From the IMG/VR virus record IMGVR_UViG_3300008448_000249, positions 1 to 38,460 of that record: DNA of 38,460 bases. One strand, given 5' to 3'. The notes beneath the pieces are model-generated. The model saw only the letters and a program-made list of their open reading frames with translations. It did not search any database and was not told the origin of the DNA. Positions within the stretch are counted from its first letter, which is position 1. Every line of letters starts with the position of its first letter. The translations under genes were made by a program, and so were the position numbers. Of the stretch, positions 29,801-37,651 are shown piece by piece. The stretch is from a virus.

Positions 29801-32800
29801 TTGAGTACTTGTTTGTGTTGGTGTCATTGTGTTAGTCGGAGTGTTGGTTGGTGTTTGAGTACTTGTTTGTGTCGGAGTTACAGTGTTTGTTATTGTATTA
29901 GTAGGTGTTTGAGTAACTGTATTAGTAGGAGTGTTAGTAGGTGTTTGAGTACTTGTTTGTGTTGGTGTTACTGTGTTAGTAGGTGTTTGAGTACTTGTTT
30001 GTGTTGGCGTTACTGTGTTAGTCGGTGTTTGAGTACTTGTTTGTGTTGGTGTTACAGTATTAGTTATAGTGTTAGTCGGTGTATTTGTAGGGGTGTTAGT
30101 TGGCGTTAAGGTGTTAGTTGGTGTATTAGTAGGTGTGTTCGTAGGTGTTTGAGTACTTGTTTGTGTTGGTGTTACTGTGTTAGTCGGTGTTTGAGTTATT
30201 GTATTAGTTGGTGTTAAGGTGTTAGTTGGTGTATTAGTAGGTGTGTTCGTAGGTGTCTGAGTACTTGTTTGTGTTGGTGTTATTGTGTTAGTTGGTGTTT
30301 GAGTAATTGTATTAGTTGGTGTTGCGGTATTAGTTATAGTGTTCGTAGGTGTTTGAGTTATTGTGTTAGTTGGTGTTAAGGTATTAGTTGGTGTGTTAGT
30401 TGGTGTGTTAGTTGGTGTTAAGGTATTAGTTGGCGTATTAGTTGGTGTATTAGTCTGTGTGTTAGTCGGTGTTAAGGTATTAGTCGGAGTTTTTGTTGGT
30501 GTGTTAGTATTTGTTGGTGTATTAGTTGGCGTATTCGTGGTTGTATTAGTTGGTGTATTTGTAGGTGTTTGAGTAACAGTATTAGTTGGGGTATTTGTTG
30601 GTGTTTGGGTGATAGTTGACGTGTTAGTGGGTGTATTCGTAGGTGTATTCGTAGGTGTTTGAGTTGATGTGTTAGTAGGGGTATTTGTTTGGGTATTCGT
30701 AGGTGTTTGAGTAATAGTGTTAGTAGGGGTGATGGTATTAGTCGGGGTATTAGTTAACGTATTAGTAGGAGTGTTCGTAGGTGTTTGAGTAACGGTGTTA
30801 GTTGGCGTATTTGTAGGTGTTTGAGTAACAGTGTTAGTTGGTGTATTTGTAGGTGTTTGAGTTACGGTATTTGTCGGTGTGGAAGTATTAGTTGGTGTAT
30901 TTGTGGGTGTTTGAGTAACGGTGTTTGTCGGTGTGGAAGTGTTAGTTGGTGTGTTAGTTTGTGTTTGTGTTGGGGTTATGGTATTTGTTGGTGTTTGAGT
31001 TGCGGTATTTGTTGGAGTTTGAGTCACAGTGTTTGTTGGTGTTTGTGTTATAGTATTTGTTGGAGTATTCGTTAAGGTGTTAGTCGGTGTATTCGTTAAG
31101 GTGTTAGTTGGAGTATTCGTTGGGGTGTTAGTTAAAGTATTAGTCGGTGTTAAAGTATTTGTTGGTGTATTTGTTACGGTATTAGTTATTGTGTTTGTTG
31201 GTGTGTTAGTTGGGGTTTCAGTGTTTGTTGGCGTGATTGTATTTGTTGGGGTTTGTGTCGGAGTTTCTGTATTTGTTGGTGTTGGGGTTTGTGTCGGAGT
31301 TTCTGTATTTGTTGGTGTTGGGGTTTGTGTCGGAGTTTCTGTATTTGTTGGTGTTGGAGTTTGAGTCGGAGTTTCTGTATTAGTTGACGTTATTGTGTTT
31401 GTAGGTGTTTGGGTAGGTGTTTCTGTATTAGTTGACGTTATTGTGTTTGTAGGTGTTTGGGTAGGGGTCTCAGTATTTGTAGGTGTTGGAGTTTGAGTGG
31501 GTGTTTCAGTTGGAGTATTAGTTGGCGTTTCAGTTGGAGTATTAGTTGGCGTTTCAGTTGGAGTATTTGTTGGAGTTTCAGTTTGAGTATTAGTCGGAGT
31601 ATTGGTAGGTGTTTCAGTTGGAGTATTGGTAGGCGTTTCAGTTGGAGTATTAGTCGGAGTATTGGTAGGTGTTTCAGTTTGAGTATTAGTCGGAGTATTG
31701 GTTGGCGTTTCAGTTGGAGTATTGGTAGGCGTTTCAGTTGGAGTATTTGTTGGAGTTTCAGTTTGAGTATTAGTCGGAGTATTGGTTGGAGTTTCAGTTG
31801 GAGTATTTGTTGGAGTTTCAGTTTGAGTATTAGTCGGAGTATTGGTAGGTGTTTCAGTTGGGGTATTAGTTGGAGTTTCAGTTGGAGTTTCAGTCGGTGT
31901 CGGAGTGTTAGTTGGGGTTTCAGTTGGAGTATTTGTTGGGGTTTCAGTTACAGTTGGTGTTGGAGTATTAGTTGGTGTTTCAGTTGGAGTATTAGTTGGC
32001 GTTTCAGTTACAGTTGGTGTTGGAGTATTAGTTGGCGTTTCAGTCGGAGTATTAGTTGGAGTTTCAGTTGGAGTTTCAGTCGGTGTCTGTGTATTAGTTG
32101 AAGTTACTGTTGGAGTTGGTGTTGGACAAAAGATTGATTCTGAATTAGCACATTCATTACAATCAACGTAATTTGTTGATGTAATATATAGTCCTGAAAC
32201 ATTAAAAGATGTGGTTTCAATTGCTTGAGTACAACCTGTGAACACATCTGTTGCAATATAATAATAATTGTTAAATGTTATTGGTACTGTGATGTTACCT
32301 ATTTTATAAATGGTATTATCACAACAATTTTTAAAATAATGGATGGTTGGTGGTAATGGTGTTAATGTTGGTGTTGGTGTTTGAGTATTTGTTTGAGTGT
32401 TAGTGTTGGTTGGAGTGTTGGTTGGTGTTTGAGTGTTAGTTGGGGTGTTAGTGTTAGTGTTGGTTGGTGTTTGAGTGTTGGTTGGGGTATTAGTATTAGT
32501 TGGTGTATTAGTATTAGTCGGAGTATTTGTTGACGTTCTTGTTATTGTTGGTGTGTTAGTTGGTGTTTTTGTAGGTGTTGAAGTATATGTCGGTGTTGGT
32601 GTCGGTGTTGGTGTCGGTGTTGGTGTAGGTGTAGGTGGTAATGAGTTACAAGTGAAAATTTCAAATCGTTCACAACCATCTGAAGACAGTATTTTTACAC
32701 CAACCGCAGGTGCATTATCAAACTGACTAGGTAATAGTAAACTATTATTAGGGGGTACTGACGTACTTATTGTTGCGATTAGTACACATTGGTTACCAAA

Positions 32801-32869
32801 GACATCACAAACATATATTTGATACGGGGGATTTACCCCCGTTATATTTGAAATTTCAATTGAAGTCAT
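23852..32869 (-). CDS. Giant modular fibre/adhesin with Thr-X stalks (3005 aa)
   Basis: Architecture read from the translation: 1-75, a small beta module ([14 protein letters not shown]) like the 71-aa protein upstream; 79-173, a Thr-Pro/Asn linker; 173-248, a Cys-containing module ([13 protein letters not shown]); 249-1381, an enormous Thr-X tract with Thr at nearly every second residue; 1381-1616, a propeller-like domain ([25 protein letters not shown]); 1669-1843, a domain like the proprotein-convertase P domain ([20 protein letters not shown] then FSLIIC); 1914-2105 and 2212-2430, unknown beta domains; 2460-2596 and 2618-2756, two paralogous Cys-rich modules (FTPCCTN, YCGQCYC / YCGNCYC); 2784-3005, a C-terminal LamG/concanavalin-like domain ([18 protein letters not shown]-type strands, [20 protein letters not shown]). 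Short Thr-Pro linkers separate the modules. There is no signal peptide. The layout suggests a long flexible virion fibre carrying several binding domains. Confidence 0.7.
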   Translation of the reverse strand: MTSIEISNITGVNPPYQIYVCDVFGNQCVLIATISTSVPPNNSLLLPSQFDNAPAVGVKILSSDGCERFEIFTCNSLPPTPTPTPTPTPTPTPTYTSTPTKTPTNTPTITRTSTNTPTNTNTPTNTNTPTNTQTPTNTNTNTPTNTQTPTNTPTNTNTQTNTQTPTPTLTPLPPTIHYFKNCCDNTIYKIGNITVPITFNNYYYIATDVFTGCTQAIETTSFNVSGLYITSTNYVDCNECANSESIFCPTPTPTVTSTNTQTPTETPTETPTNTPTETPTNTPTPTVTETPTNTPTETPTNTPTPTVTETPTNTPTETPTNTPTPTETPTETPTNTPTETPTNTPTNTQTETPTNTPTETPTNTPTNTQTETPTNTPTETPTNTPTETPTNTPTNTQTETPTNTPTNTPTETPTNTPTETPTNTPTNTQTETPTNTPTETPTNTPTETPTNTPTETPTQTPTPTNTETPTQTPTNTITSTNTETPTQTPTNTITSTNTETPTQTPTPTNTETPTQTPTPTNTETPTQTPTPTNTETPTQTPTNTITPTNTETPTNTPTNTITNTVTNTPTNTLTPTNTLTNTPTNTPTNTLTNTPTNTLTNTPTNTITQTPTNTVTQTPTNTATQTPTNTITPTQTQTNTPTNTSTPTNTVTQTPTNTPTNTSTPTNTVTQTPTNTPTNTVTQTPTNTPTNTVTQTPTNTPTNTLTNTPTNTITPTNTITQTPTNTQTNTPTNTSTQTPTNTPTNTPTNTSTITQTPTNTPTNTVTQTPTNTPTNTTTNTPTNTPTNTNTPTKTPTNTLTPTNTQTNTPTNTPTNTLTPTNTPTNTPTNTLTPTNTITQTPTNTITNTATPTNTITQTPTNTITPTQTSTQTPTNTPTNTPTNTLTPTNTITQTPTNTVTPTQTSTQTPTNTPTNTPTNTLTPTNTPTNTPTNTITNTVTPTQTSTQTPTNTVTPTQTSTQTPTNTVTPTQTSTQTPTNTPTNTVTQTPTNTITNTVTPTQTSTQTPTNTPTNTMTPTQTSTQTPTNTPTNTPTKTVTPTKTPTNTPTNTPTPTNTSTQTPTNTPTNTSTPTNTPTNTITNTPTNTLTPTNTNTITPTNTPTNTLTNTPTNTVTNTQTITQTPTNTPTNTSTNTPTNTSTPTNTITNTPTKTVTPTNTPTNTPTKTVTPTNTPTKTVTPTKTPFGFPTPTPTKTQTITPTNTPTNTPTNTLTPTNTPTNTLTPTNTPTNTSTNTPTKTPTPTKTSTNTPTNTPTNTLTNTQTPTNTPTNTQTPTNTQTNTPTNTITKTLTPTKTPTNTPTNTSTSTQTPTNTPTNTVTPTNTPTNTPTNTLTNTQTPTNTPTKTPTKTQTPTNTPTRTLTPTKTPTQTITQTPTQTITPTSAPIVPTCSVLFNSPDTPYVFFYDVLTNITTPLNVPSSYSASDIAHTTNKLWLGGGTSLTEWNITLTPFSATLNRTITLPHSIGPGLGAINDTTLIAVNSTTSPNSVVTLDITSSPAVSTYKFNMLSGRSVAGDILLTTTNKVLITNNGPSGRYITQYDYITGSVEVDILISPTISAPWGVFQDNNQIYIMDGNNINNVFHINKDYPYVITLTGSTGYSVYGASQVPSCLNTHFNIPPTPTPTQTPTQTPTPTNTITKTPTNTATNTKTPTNTATNTKTPTPTQTPTPNQNCYTFNSDQTNIIINDNNQASVYPVTFTVSGINTPITDVKFLINGYTIIDAGDVGMVLLDPNNTNYTFIAGRIGGINDANNINVSLTSYGPIEWDGFSSGFYKNNSIVGNTMLFNPPCPLPQFTTGNSPEFTVFDGYQPPQTNGVWKLYIEDFSPGGGGSITSFSLIICTDSTATPTPTPTNTATQTPTKTPTSTPTKTVTPTRTLTSTPTNTPTNTATKTPTNTLTPTKTPTNTLTPTPTSTSYCFQGLTIESLYLRDVSDVALLPSDWQNLGLEGFVSYHQCNSALFEYYVTGTTILLGEAVLNNNDGTLNGITTTSGTFVCGDYDNTPAPLTGGVWAGSSFSRYSKITISQSQAAQLASTVGSPIITFAPQCGITNYCANDVNCTCYDLFDGGCHSNVLFVRVKRSNGDLIYAGPTQINEPITVNTCGPVVTPSNTQTPTQTPTNTNTPTNTPTNTPTNTPTKTLTPTNTPTKTPTNTPTNTKTPSNTPTNTKTPTNTLTPTRTATNTLTPTNTPTKTVTPTKTPTPTQTPTQTQTPTQTVANYSFCPNVGLIWPSTTVGYTLYSGGFIDINGSPTFDDGYTTTPITLPTTFATNGQLSNLLYVSTNGYFTITTGRTEIYSQPSDLANPALMCANPGDNWLNPGGATNSDGDIQNLYYQTGTDGFNRYYAKILVYGGTFNAISVPTSWIGNFYRDNTYQWLEVVTKPTATLRGRVGPYNASDVSQLSSYTSQVWRGDLNGQNWQYMGFGSVSTSSICPTPNQTPTQTKTPTMTPTMTPTKTPTPTSTCITYNIDYTGGRIGSSSVSFTPCCTNVNTSPLNLAWFDTGIYQVCSSTVPVVTNSGAGAASVTAAGSCEYCGQCYCFELIGSPFIEYYYTYIDCSGNTQTVSTPSSNVKVCSSSTIASVDGGFNRLGSCIGGVCPTPTPTQTPTQTLTPTLTPTPTSNCISYTLTNTGDPFDGPSTYTFTPCCTNINTSPVTLNSGFFGISETQVCSTTFPVITSGFGEVTPNGSCLYCGNCYCWDIVNNGFDIYFYNYYNCSGTLVNTGITPGTTKICSSSYINSDPANNFTATRGSSCIGGVCPTPTPTPTRSLTPSQTPTKTPTPTPTLVTRNLLIYYDYNNTSSYSGTGTLVNDITNDNITSTLVGTPIFTASPFGVMDFDGASEYSLSIQNSALSAITNTVSCEVWVKPTNVNGGSNKQLVNKSNNQGFRQRILVGGQIQALYWNGTSTVGINTTTSIIDNAWYQIVTVHTSTSVKIYINGVLQVQSASGSGLNQSPPLNDGLAFGRYSTGGNPSEFYQGGLSILRIYNTELTATEVVQNFNFNRGRFGL
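30111..30326 (-). repeat. Two tandem copies of a 108-nt unit in the Thr-X tract
   Basis: 30111-30218 and 30219-30326 are nearly identical over 108 nt (36 codons), with only a handful of substitutions. This is a large in-frame duplication inside the tract. Confidence 0.8.
31251..31358 (-). repeat. Three tandem copies of a 36-nt unit in the Thr-X tract
   Basis: Units at 31251-31286, 31287-31322 and 31323-31358 are identical except for the last base of the third. A degenerate partial fourth copy follows. The unit encodes 12 residues, so copy changes keep the frame. Confidence 0.85.
31372..31467 (-). repeat. Two tandem copies of a 48-nt unit in the Thr-X tract
   Basis: 31372-31419 and 31420-31467 are identical over 48 nt, equal to 16 codons. 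This is a recent in-frame duplication next to the 36-nt array. Confidence 0.85.
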
Positions 32870-32877
32870 TATATTAC

Positions 32878-32884
32878 ATAAATA
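32878..32884 (-). promoter_or_regulatory. TATTTAT motif (minus strand) upstream of the giant fibre gene
   Basis: On the minus strand TATTTAT begins 15 nt before the ATG at 32869, in the 57-bp gap between the 733-aa and 3005-aa genes. No terminator hairpin was seen in that gap. Confidence 0.4.
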
Positions 32885-32926
32885 CTACTACATGATGTTA
32901 TTTTTTAAATAGGTTATTAAGTTTTT

Positions 32927-35128
32927 TTATACAAAATAATCGGGGTCAATTATTGTATCAATACCACCAACTCTTGTAAAAATAAGTTTCAAACCTGAAC
33001 TAAAAGGATTAGTAATCTGACCTGTTATATCTATAGGGTAAGCGTAAATTTCAAAATCAAGTGGGTCTGATGGGTTTGTTAATTTAGTAAGATAACGTGT
33101 CAAATATTTATAGTAACCGACATTACCGTTCACAAACATATTATTATTGATTGTTGAACATGTTTCACCCGTTAATGAAGGTATAAGTGTTGTTGTAACA
33201 CCTGACCCTGGGTAAGTGAAATTACTTGTCCGACTTAAACTATAAGCGTTTGATGTAACCCCACTTGTTCTTATTTCGTTATTAAAACTGAGTACCAAAG
33301 TACTTGAAAATAAAGTATTGTATATTGACCCAACTGTTGATGTCCCTAAATAATTTGAAGTCGTACCTGTTGCTGCGGTATTAACCTCATTTACAATACT
33401 ACTAATATAACTATTACAATATATTTGACAACTTGTAAATGACATACCTGAAACGATAGTTGGTTGTGTTAATGACATATAATAATCACTACCTGTTTGA
33501 CCTGTTGTTACTATTGATGAAACATGGAAATATGATGATTTAGTACCTGTCCCATCACCACATGGTGTAGTACCTGTTGTGGTTGGCCATGTTAGTTGCA
33601 TATATCTGTAGTACTCAATATTCGAACTAGTACCTGAATTAGGTGTTATCCAAGATGACCTAACATTTAGATAGTTATTATATTGTGTACTAATAACTGA
33701 TGGGTTATTACTGGTTAATGTAAACAACCCAACTGTTTTTTCATATGTGATATTAGTACCTGAACCGTAATTTAAACAAGTTGGGGTATTACCATAACCA
33801 CTTTGTGAACAACTTTCTCGTGTAAACCATAAGTCAATATTGTTAGAACTAACAGGACTTTGTGAGATACCACTACCATTCATATACAAATATTCGGTAC
33901 TTCCTGTCCACGCCGAGTATGGACATTCGTTTTTATTGTAATATCCGTATCTATATGTACCACAAGCATCTAACGCATATGCTGTTATTGTAGACGCACT
34001 TATTCTATATTGATAACTTGTACCACCTGTATAGTTAGTTGCCGTTGGTGGAACACAATTAAAACAATTAGTTTCGTTTAAACAACCACAATACAGTGTC
34101 CAACTTGTTTGTGTGTTTGCGGTTGACGGTGAAACTTCAATTAATACGTTATCACCTTCATTAATCGTAAATGCCGTTAATGAAATAATTTTACTAAAAA
34201 AATTTGTGGTATCAGCAGATTTTGGGTATTTTGTTGGTGTACTATTACTATCAGGAAGGTCACCCACCTCCCAATAATCAAGAATAATTGGTTGGTCATT
34301 GTATGCGCTACCAACTAAAGTAAATTTGATTTTATCAGGTACATTAACCCCTTGGAAACTCCATGGAAAGTATTGAGTACCTGCCGATAATTCAAAAGTG
34401 GTACTTAGAGGTTCAGGTGTTTTACCTCCTGTACCAGCGTCATATGCAAATCTATGTTCATATTGAGCTAAATTGGAACTACCGCCACCATTATTACAAT
34501 TTAATGCGGAAACAATAATAGGGTTATCAGAAACCAATGATGGTAGACAATCTAAATCGGCTAAAACTGTCCCCGTACCACCTGTTCTTGAAAAAACAAC
34601 ACCATTAAGTTCAATTTTTTCTAATCTTGCGTCATAAGTACCTGACGGTGCTAAAACTGATGTTATACCTGTTAATGGGTGTACTTTATCATATGGAGTA
34701 AACATTGAACCTTTACCTGAACTGAGATAAAAAACAGGATTTAAAGGGTCACTAACATCGTACCAATTAATTAAATAGTTAGACACACTCGCGTCACAAG
34801 TACCTGTAATATCACCCGCAACTATGTTACCAACCGATACTGGTGAGTAATAATCAAACGCCAAATCACAAGTTGTACACATATTATTATCATCAATTGG
34901 AACATCACAATAACAACCACTAACTGGGTCAGAAATTCTTATTGAAGTTGTTCCATCAGGTAACTCCAAAGTATAAGGACAATTACCTCCTGTAATATCT
35001 TCCGTTGGTACATTTGTTACATAAGTACCTGGTGATGTTGGTGATTCAGGGTTACTATAAATGTTTAAAGTTGGACCTAAAGTTGCGGTCCCCGTATTAC
35101 TTAAACAAGTTGAAGCTGAAAATGACAT
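32927..35128 (-). CDS. Cys-containing putative fibre/adhesin protein (733 aa)
   Basis: Unrecognised. It is rich in Ser, Thr, Asn, Gly and Tyr, with many scattered Cys, often paired or closely spaced (GCYCDVP, CTTCDLAF, YCGCLNETNCFNC). The N-terminal 100 residues contain an Ig-like pattern (NCPYTLELPDGTTSIRISDP) comparable with the small 'ITG...PY' modules of its neighbours. The sequence looks beta-structured throughout, without membrane segment, signal peptide or catalytic motif, and lacks the long Thr-Pro linkers of the adjacent genes. It lies between the 431-aa and 3005-aa genes in the minus-strand fibre block, so a tail-fibre or receptor-binding role is likely by context only. Confidence 0.5.
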   Translation of the reverse strand: MSFSASTCLSNTGTATLGPTLNIYSNPESPTSPGTYVTNVPTEDITGGNCPYTLELPDGTTSIRISDPVSGCYCDVPIDDNNMCTTCDLAFDYYSPVSVGNIVAGDITGTCDASVSNYLINWYDVSDPLNPVFYLSSGKGSMFTPYDKVHPLTGITSVLAPSGTYDARLEKIELNGVVFSRTGGTGTVLADLDCLPSLVSDNPIIVSALNCNNGGGSSNLAQYEHRFAYDAGTGGKTPEPLSTTFELSAGTQYFPWSFQGVNVPDKIKFTLVGSAYNDQPIILDYWEVGDLPDSNSTPTKYPKSADTTNFFSKIISLTAFTINEGDNVLIEVSPSTANTQTSWTLYCGCLNETNCFNCVPPTATNYTGGTSYQYRISASTITAYALDACGTYRYGYYNKNECPYSAWTGSTEYLYMNGSGISQSPVSSNNIDLWFTRESCSQSGYGNTPTCLNYGSGTNITYEKTVGLFTLTSNNPSVISTQYNNYLNVRSSWITPNSGTSSNIEYYRYMQLTWPTTTGTTPCGDGTGTKSSYFHVSSIVTTGQTGSDYYMSLTQPTIVSGMSFTSCQIYCNSYISSIVNEVNTAATGTTSNYLGTSTVGSIYNTLFSSTLVLSFNNEIRTSGVTSNAYSLSRTSNFTYPGSGVTTTLIPSLTGETCSTINNNMFVNGNVGYYKYLTRYLTKLTNPSDPLDFEIYAYPIDITGQITNPFSSGLKLIFTRVGGIDTIIDPDYFV

Positions 35129-35153
35129 ATGTTTTTATTTTTTAATTTTATTT

Positions 35154-36449
35154 TTAGTTTATATCATAAGTATATCCTGACATATCACAAAGTATTGGAT
35201 TGACAGGTGGGGTTGACGATGGTGTCATTGTCATGGTGATTGTTGGTGTGATGGTTGGTGTTGGTGTTGGCATTGGAATACAAGACGAACAACCATTTAA
35301 ATTTGAAAAACCATAAGGTCCTGAATTTAGTATAATTTTGTTAACACCTGAAACTGTTGGTGTTATACCGACATATGAAATACATTTTGTTAATCCATCA
35401 ACCGTTGCGTTGAAAACCATAAATTCAGTAATAGCACCCCCTGATGGGTTAGTTACATTACTTGTTGTATAATACATTGTACCATTGTAACAATCTTGGA
35501 ATTGTTTACTAACAGGGCAATTGATTTCGTCATTTACTGTATTAAACGTAACATCACCGTAAAATTGGCAAGGTCTATCTGTAAAACTTGTTGGTGTTGG
35601 TGTCATGGTCATAGTTGGTGTAGGTGTCGGAGTCAACGAATTTATTGAAACCTCAACCGCAATAACACATTGACTATTCGATGATGGGGTCATTGTTGGG
35701 GTTGGTGTGTGAGTTGGAGTTGGAGTTGGAGTTGGTGTGGTAACATCACAATCAAATAATACGTCAAAATCAAAAGTATCACATGGTGGTGCAATTGTTG
35801 TTGTTGTGGTACAAACACCTTCGCTAAAGAATTCTGACAATAAATCAGGACACAAACTAGTACATGGTGATTTACCAAACAATAAACAAGGACCATCTAA
35901 TTCGGAAGATAAACACCATTGTGTTGTGTCTATTGAATAATAAATGTACAATCCGTTTACATCCCCAACCCAATAAGGTTTGTCATTATGTAAACCACTT
36001 TCGGTGTAGTTATCGTTGTAATCAGGGTTATTTGTATATGAAATACAATAATCACCCACATTACAAACAGTACAACATTCATTATCGTCAGTACATTCAC
36101 TATCACTATTGTAATAAGAACTATACACTGCGGAAGTTTGAACATCGTCAACGTAATAGTATATATTTGGGGTAATATCGGCACCAACGGTAAATGGTGT
36201 TGGTGAATATAATAATTCGGGTTCGCTTGATATGTTGTAACTATATCCTGACATGTCACATAGTATAGGTTCAACACCTCTTGCACAATAACAATAATAA
36301 CCCTTTACCGTGATAGGTGAGTTAATCGGTTCGTCATAACAATTATTAAAATTGGTAATATATACGGTATTATTATCGTGTAAGGTGTTACCTGTTGCGG
36401 CGTTAATATCCCTTTGGTCGATTCTGATTAATAAACAATTACAACTCAT
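35154..36449 (-). CDS. Cys-rich fibre protein with Thr-Pro-Met linkers (431 aa)
   Basis: Starts in a TAATG overlap with the 71-aa gene. The N-terminal half is very Cys-rich (CNCLLIRIDQRD, YYCYCARG, ECCTVCNVGDYC). A poly-Thr run (CTTTTTIAPPC) precedes the first Thr-Pro linker ([18 protein letters not shown], about 35687-35740). Two further linkers, including TPTPTMTMTPTPT, separate small beta modules (PCQFYGDVTFNTV and CSSCIPMP). The motif PILCDMSGYSYNIS near residue 60 is repeated as PILCDMSGYTYDIN at the extreme C-terminus, where the protein stops abruptly. Such linkers suggest an elongated surface protein. No family is recognised. Confidence 0.55.
   Translation of the reverse strand: MSCNCLLIRIDQRDINAATGNTLHDNNTVYITNFNNCYDEPINSPITVKGYYCYCARGVEPILCDMSGYSYNISSEPELLYSPTPFTVGADITPNIYYYVDDVQTSAVYSSYYNSDSECTDDNECCTVCNVGDYCISYTNNPDYNDNYTESGLHNDKPYWVGDVNGLYIYYSIDTTQWCLSSELDGPCLLFGKSPCTSLCPDLLSEFFSEGVCTTTTTIAPPCDTFDFDVLFDCDVTTPTPTPTPTHTPTPTMTPSSNSQCVIAVEVSINSLTPTPTPTMTMTPTPTSFTDRPCQFYGDVTFNTVNDEINCPVSKQFQDCYNGTMYYTTSNVTNPSGGAITEFMVFNATVDGLTKCISYVGITPTVSGVNKIILNSGPYGFSNLNGCSSCIPMPTPTPTITPTITMTMTPSSTPPVNPILCDMSGYTYDIN
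35171..35198 (-). repeat. Direct repeat copy at 3' end of the 431-aa gene
   Basis: A 28-nt segment matching 36242-36269 with three mismatches. Both encode the ILCDMSGY motif, here just before the stop codon. Confidence 0.75.
36242..36269 (-). repeat. Direct repeat copy near 5' end of the 431-aa gene
   Basis: Partner of 35171-35198, encoding PILCDMSGY at about residues 60-69. The two copies are about 1.07 kb apart in the same gene and orientation. Confidence 0.75.
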
Positions 36450-36664
36450 TATATACTTAAATTTTCAAAAACCACACAACCGACATTATCTACTACTTTT
36501 AATGTGTATGATAACTGACCGTCTAGTAGTGGCGGAATATTAAATGAATATGGGACACTTGAAATTGTGTCTACATATAAACATGTTACCACAGGGTCGT
36601 CACATATGTATATATCATATGGTTGAGCACCCGTTATAGCGGTTATGGTTATTTCTGCAGGCAT
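36449..36664 (-). CDS. Small beta-module protein, paralogue of the giant fibre N-terminus (71 aa)
   Basis: A 71-aa protein consisting of one domain: EITITAITGAQPYDIYICDD, then a Cys, a middle PPLLDGQLSYTLKVVD and NVGCVVFENL. It aligns along its length with residues 1-73 of the 3005-aa protein ([19 protein letters not shown] ... GCERFEIF). Both also resemble the PPY turn of SprB-type modules. It is the first gene of the minus-strand fibre block and overlaps the 431-aa gene as TAATG. It could be a stand-alone attachment or capping subunit that occupies the same socket as the fibre's N-terminus (inference). Confidence 0.6.
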   Translation of the reverse strand: MPAEITITAITGAQPYDIYICDDPVVTCLYVDTISSVPYSFNIPPLLDGQLSYTLKVVDNVGCVVFENLSI

Positions 36665-36681
36665 TTATTTTCTTTTTTTTT

Positions 36682-36688
36682 ATAAATA
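36682..36688 (-). promoter_or_regulatory. TATTTAT motif (minus strand), start of the minus-strand fibre block
   Basis: On the minus strand TATATTTATAAAAAA precedes the 71-aa gene. The heptamer begins 24 nt before the ATG at 36664. It lies in the 87-bp divergent gap shared with the primase. Confidence 0.45.
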
Positions 36689-36705
36689 TAAAGGTGGGTT
36701 AAAAC

Positions 36706-36733
36706 TTGTGAAGGTTGATTCATATAATATTTG
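36706..36733 (+). promoter_or_regulatory. Candidate Bacteroidetes-type promoter for the primase operon
   Basis: TTG at 36706 and AATATTTG at 36726-36733 are 20 nt apart, start to start. This resembles the Bacteroidetes primary-sigma consensus (TTG in the -33 region and TAnnTTTG in the -7 region), with one mismatch. It would give a very short leader before the ATG at 36752. Recognition is by eye only. Confidence 0.35.
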
Positions 36734-36751
36734 GCCTTATTTTTAGTGGTA

Positions 36752-37651
36752 ATGTCAGATGATAACGAAATATTGGTAGAATTGTTGAGAGAAGTCCTTG
36801 GTGACGAGAAACTCCATTATGAGCATAAGGGTCAAATTTCCTTTAATTGTCCTGTTTGTGATGAGGATAGAAACAAAGGAAATCTTGAGGTTAATTACTT
36901 TTCACACGTTTATAAATGTTGGTCATGTGGGGATAGTGAAGGTACACACGGACCTTTGGGTAAATTGTTTGACAAATATGGAAATCGAAAACAAAAGAAA
37001 GTTTATAACATTCTTCAACCTGAAGATAATAAACCTGTTGAAAAGAAAAAACCAAAATTAAGATTACCTGAACATTTTACATTATTTAGAGATTCTAATC
37101 CAAGATACCCAATATATAGACAAGCATATAACTATCTTAAAAGTCGAGGTATTAATGATGAAATAATTGAAAAATACGGAATAGGTTTTTGTGATAAAGG
37201 TAGTCATTTTGGTAGGATTGTTATACCATCTTACAATAAAGATGGTGAGTTAAATTATTATATTGCTAGAAGTTGGGACCCCCACACTAAAGCGAAATAT
37301 AAAAATCCTGAAGCTGAGAAAGACAAGATAATCTTCAATGAGAATTTAATTGATTGGGAAAATGATATCTATTTGGTGGAAGGTGCGTTTGATTCGGTAT
37401 TTTTACCTAATAGTATACCAATGTTAGGTAAACATATGTCAGATTTGTTGTTTGAGAATATATATGAAAAATCTAAAGGTAACATAATAATTTGTTTGGA
37501 TAGTGATGCTTGGTCAGATGCCGTTAAATTATACCACAACTTAAATGGTGGTAGTTTATATGGTAGAGTTAAGATAATTAAACTGACGGGGGATTCAGAT
37601 GTTGCCGATTTGAGAGGGGAAATAAACGAGTACTATTATGATATGAGATGA
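36752..37651 (+). CDS. DNA primase, CHC2-type zinc finger plus Toprim
   Basis: A 299-aa primase without a helicase domain. Residues 33-59 form a zinc ribbon (CPVC ... CWSC; Cys33, 36, 56, 59). Residues about 100-190 match the primase N-terminal catalytic region (YLKSRGINDEIIEKYGIGFC then RIVIPSYNKDGELNYYIAR). The Toprim domain follows: VEGAFDS (Glu210) and CLDSDAWSD (Asp250, Asp252), the metal-binding acidic residues. Known role: RNA primers for lagging-strand synthesis. I start at ATG 36752; an upstream in-frame TTG at 36731 lies inside the candidate promoter. The stop overlaps the next ATG (ATGA), so it is coupled to the nuclease gene. It is divergent from the fibre block. Confidence 0.85.
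   Translation: MSDDNEILVELLREVLGDEKLHYEHKGQISFNCPVCDEDRNKGNLEVNYFSHVYKCWSCGDSEGTHGPLGKLFDKYGNRKQKKVYNILQPEDNKPVEKKKPKLRLPEHFTLFRDSNPRYPIYRQAYNYLKSRGINDEIIEKYGIGFCDKGSHFGRIVIPSYNKDGELNYYIARSWDPHTKAKYKNPEAEKDKIIFNENLIDWENDIYLVEGAFDSVFLPNSIPMLGKHMSDLLFENIYEKSKGNIIICLDSDAWSDAVKLYHNLNGGSLYGRVKIIKLTGDSDVADLRGEINEYYYDMR

Larger units (their letters stand above)
28729..32124 (-). repeat. Thr-X dipeptide repeat tract (about 1130 codons)
   Basis: A 3.4-kb coding repeat inside the giant gene, written mostly as (T-P-T-N)n and variants. Thr occupies alternate positions while the other position is P, N, Q, E, K, V, I, L, S or A. The plus strand is almost entirely G and T here, while the coding strand is A/C-rich. 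The only interruption noticed is PFGFP near 29310-29325. Glu occurs only in the N-proximal part (above about 31200) and Lys only distally (below about 30500). Confidence 0.9.

Noticed and set aside
28729-32124. Possible CRISPR array or intergenic satellite
   Set aside because: There is no constant repeat with unique spacers. The repeats are in-frame coding units of 12-nt multiples inside one continuous gene.
28729-32124. Ice-binding (TxT) protein
   Set aside because: Insect antifreeze TxT motifs sit once per turn of a beta-helix with conserved spacing and cysteines. Here Thr alternates continuously with many Pro, which is not compatible with that helix.
26310-32726. Several long plus-strand open frames rich in Val-Gly or Cys-Trp-Ser repeats opposite the giant gene
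   Set aside because: They are the complement of the Thr-X codons read in other frames. The minus frame is continuous over 9 kb, has real globular domains on both sides and needs no frameshift.
35154-36449. Diversity-generating retroelement (repeat pair as template and variable region)
   Set aside because: There is no reverse transcriptase gene in the window, the repeat is only 28 nt, and the mismatches are not confined to adenines.
36731-36751. TTG start for the primase at 36731
   Set aside because: The extra seven residues add nothing recognisable and overlap a promoter-like element; ATG at 36752 is preferred.
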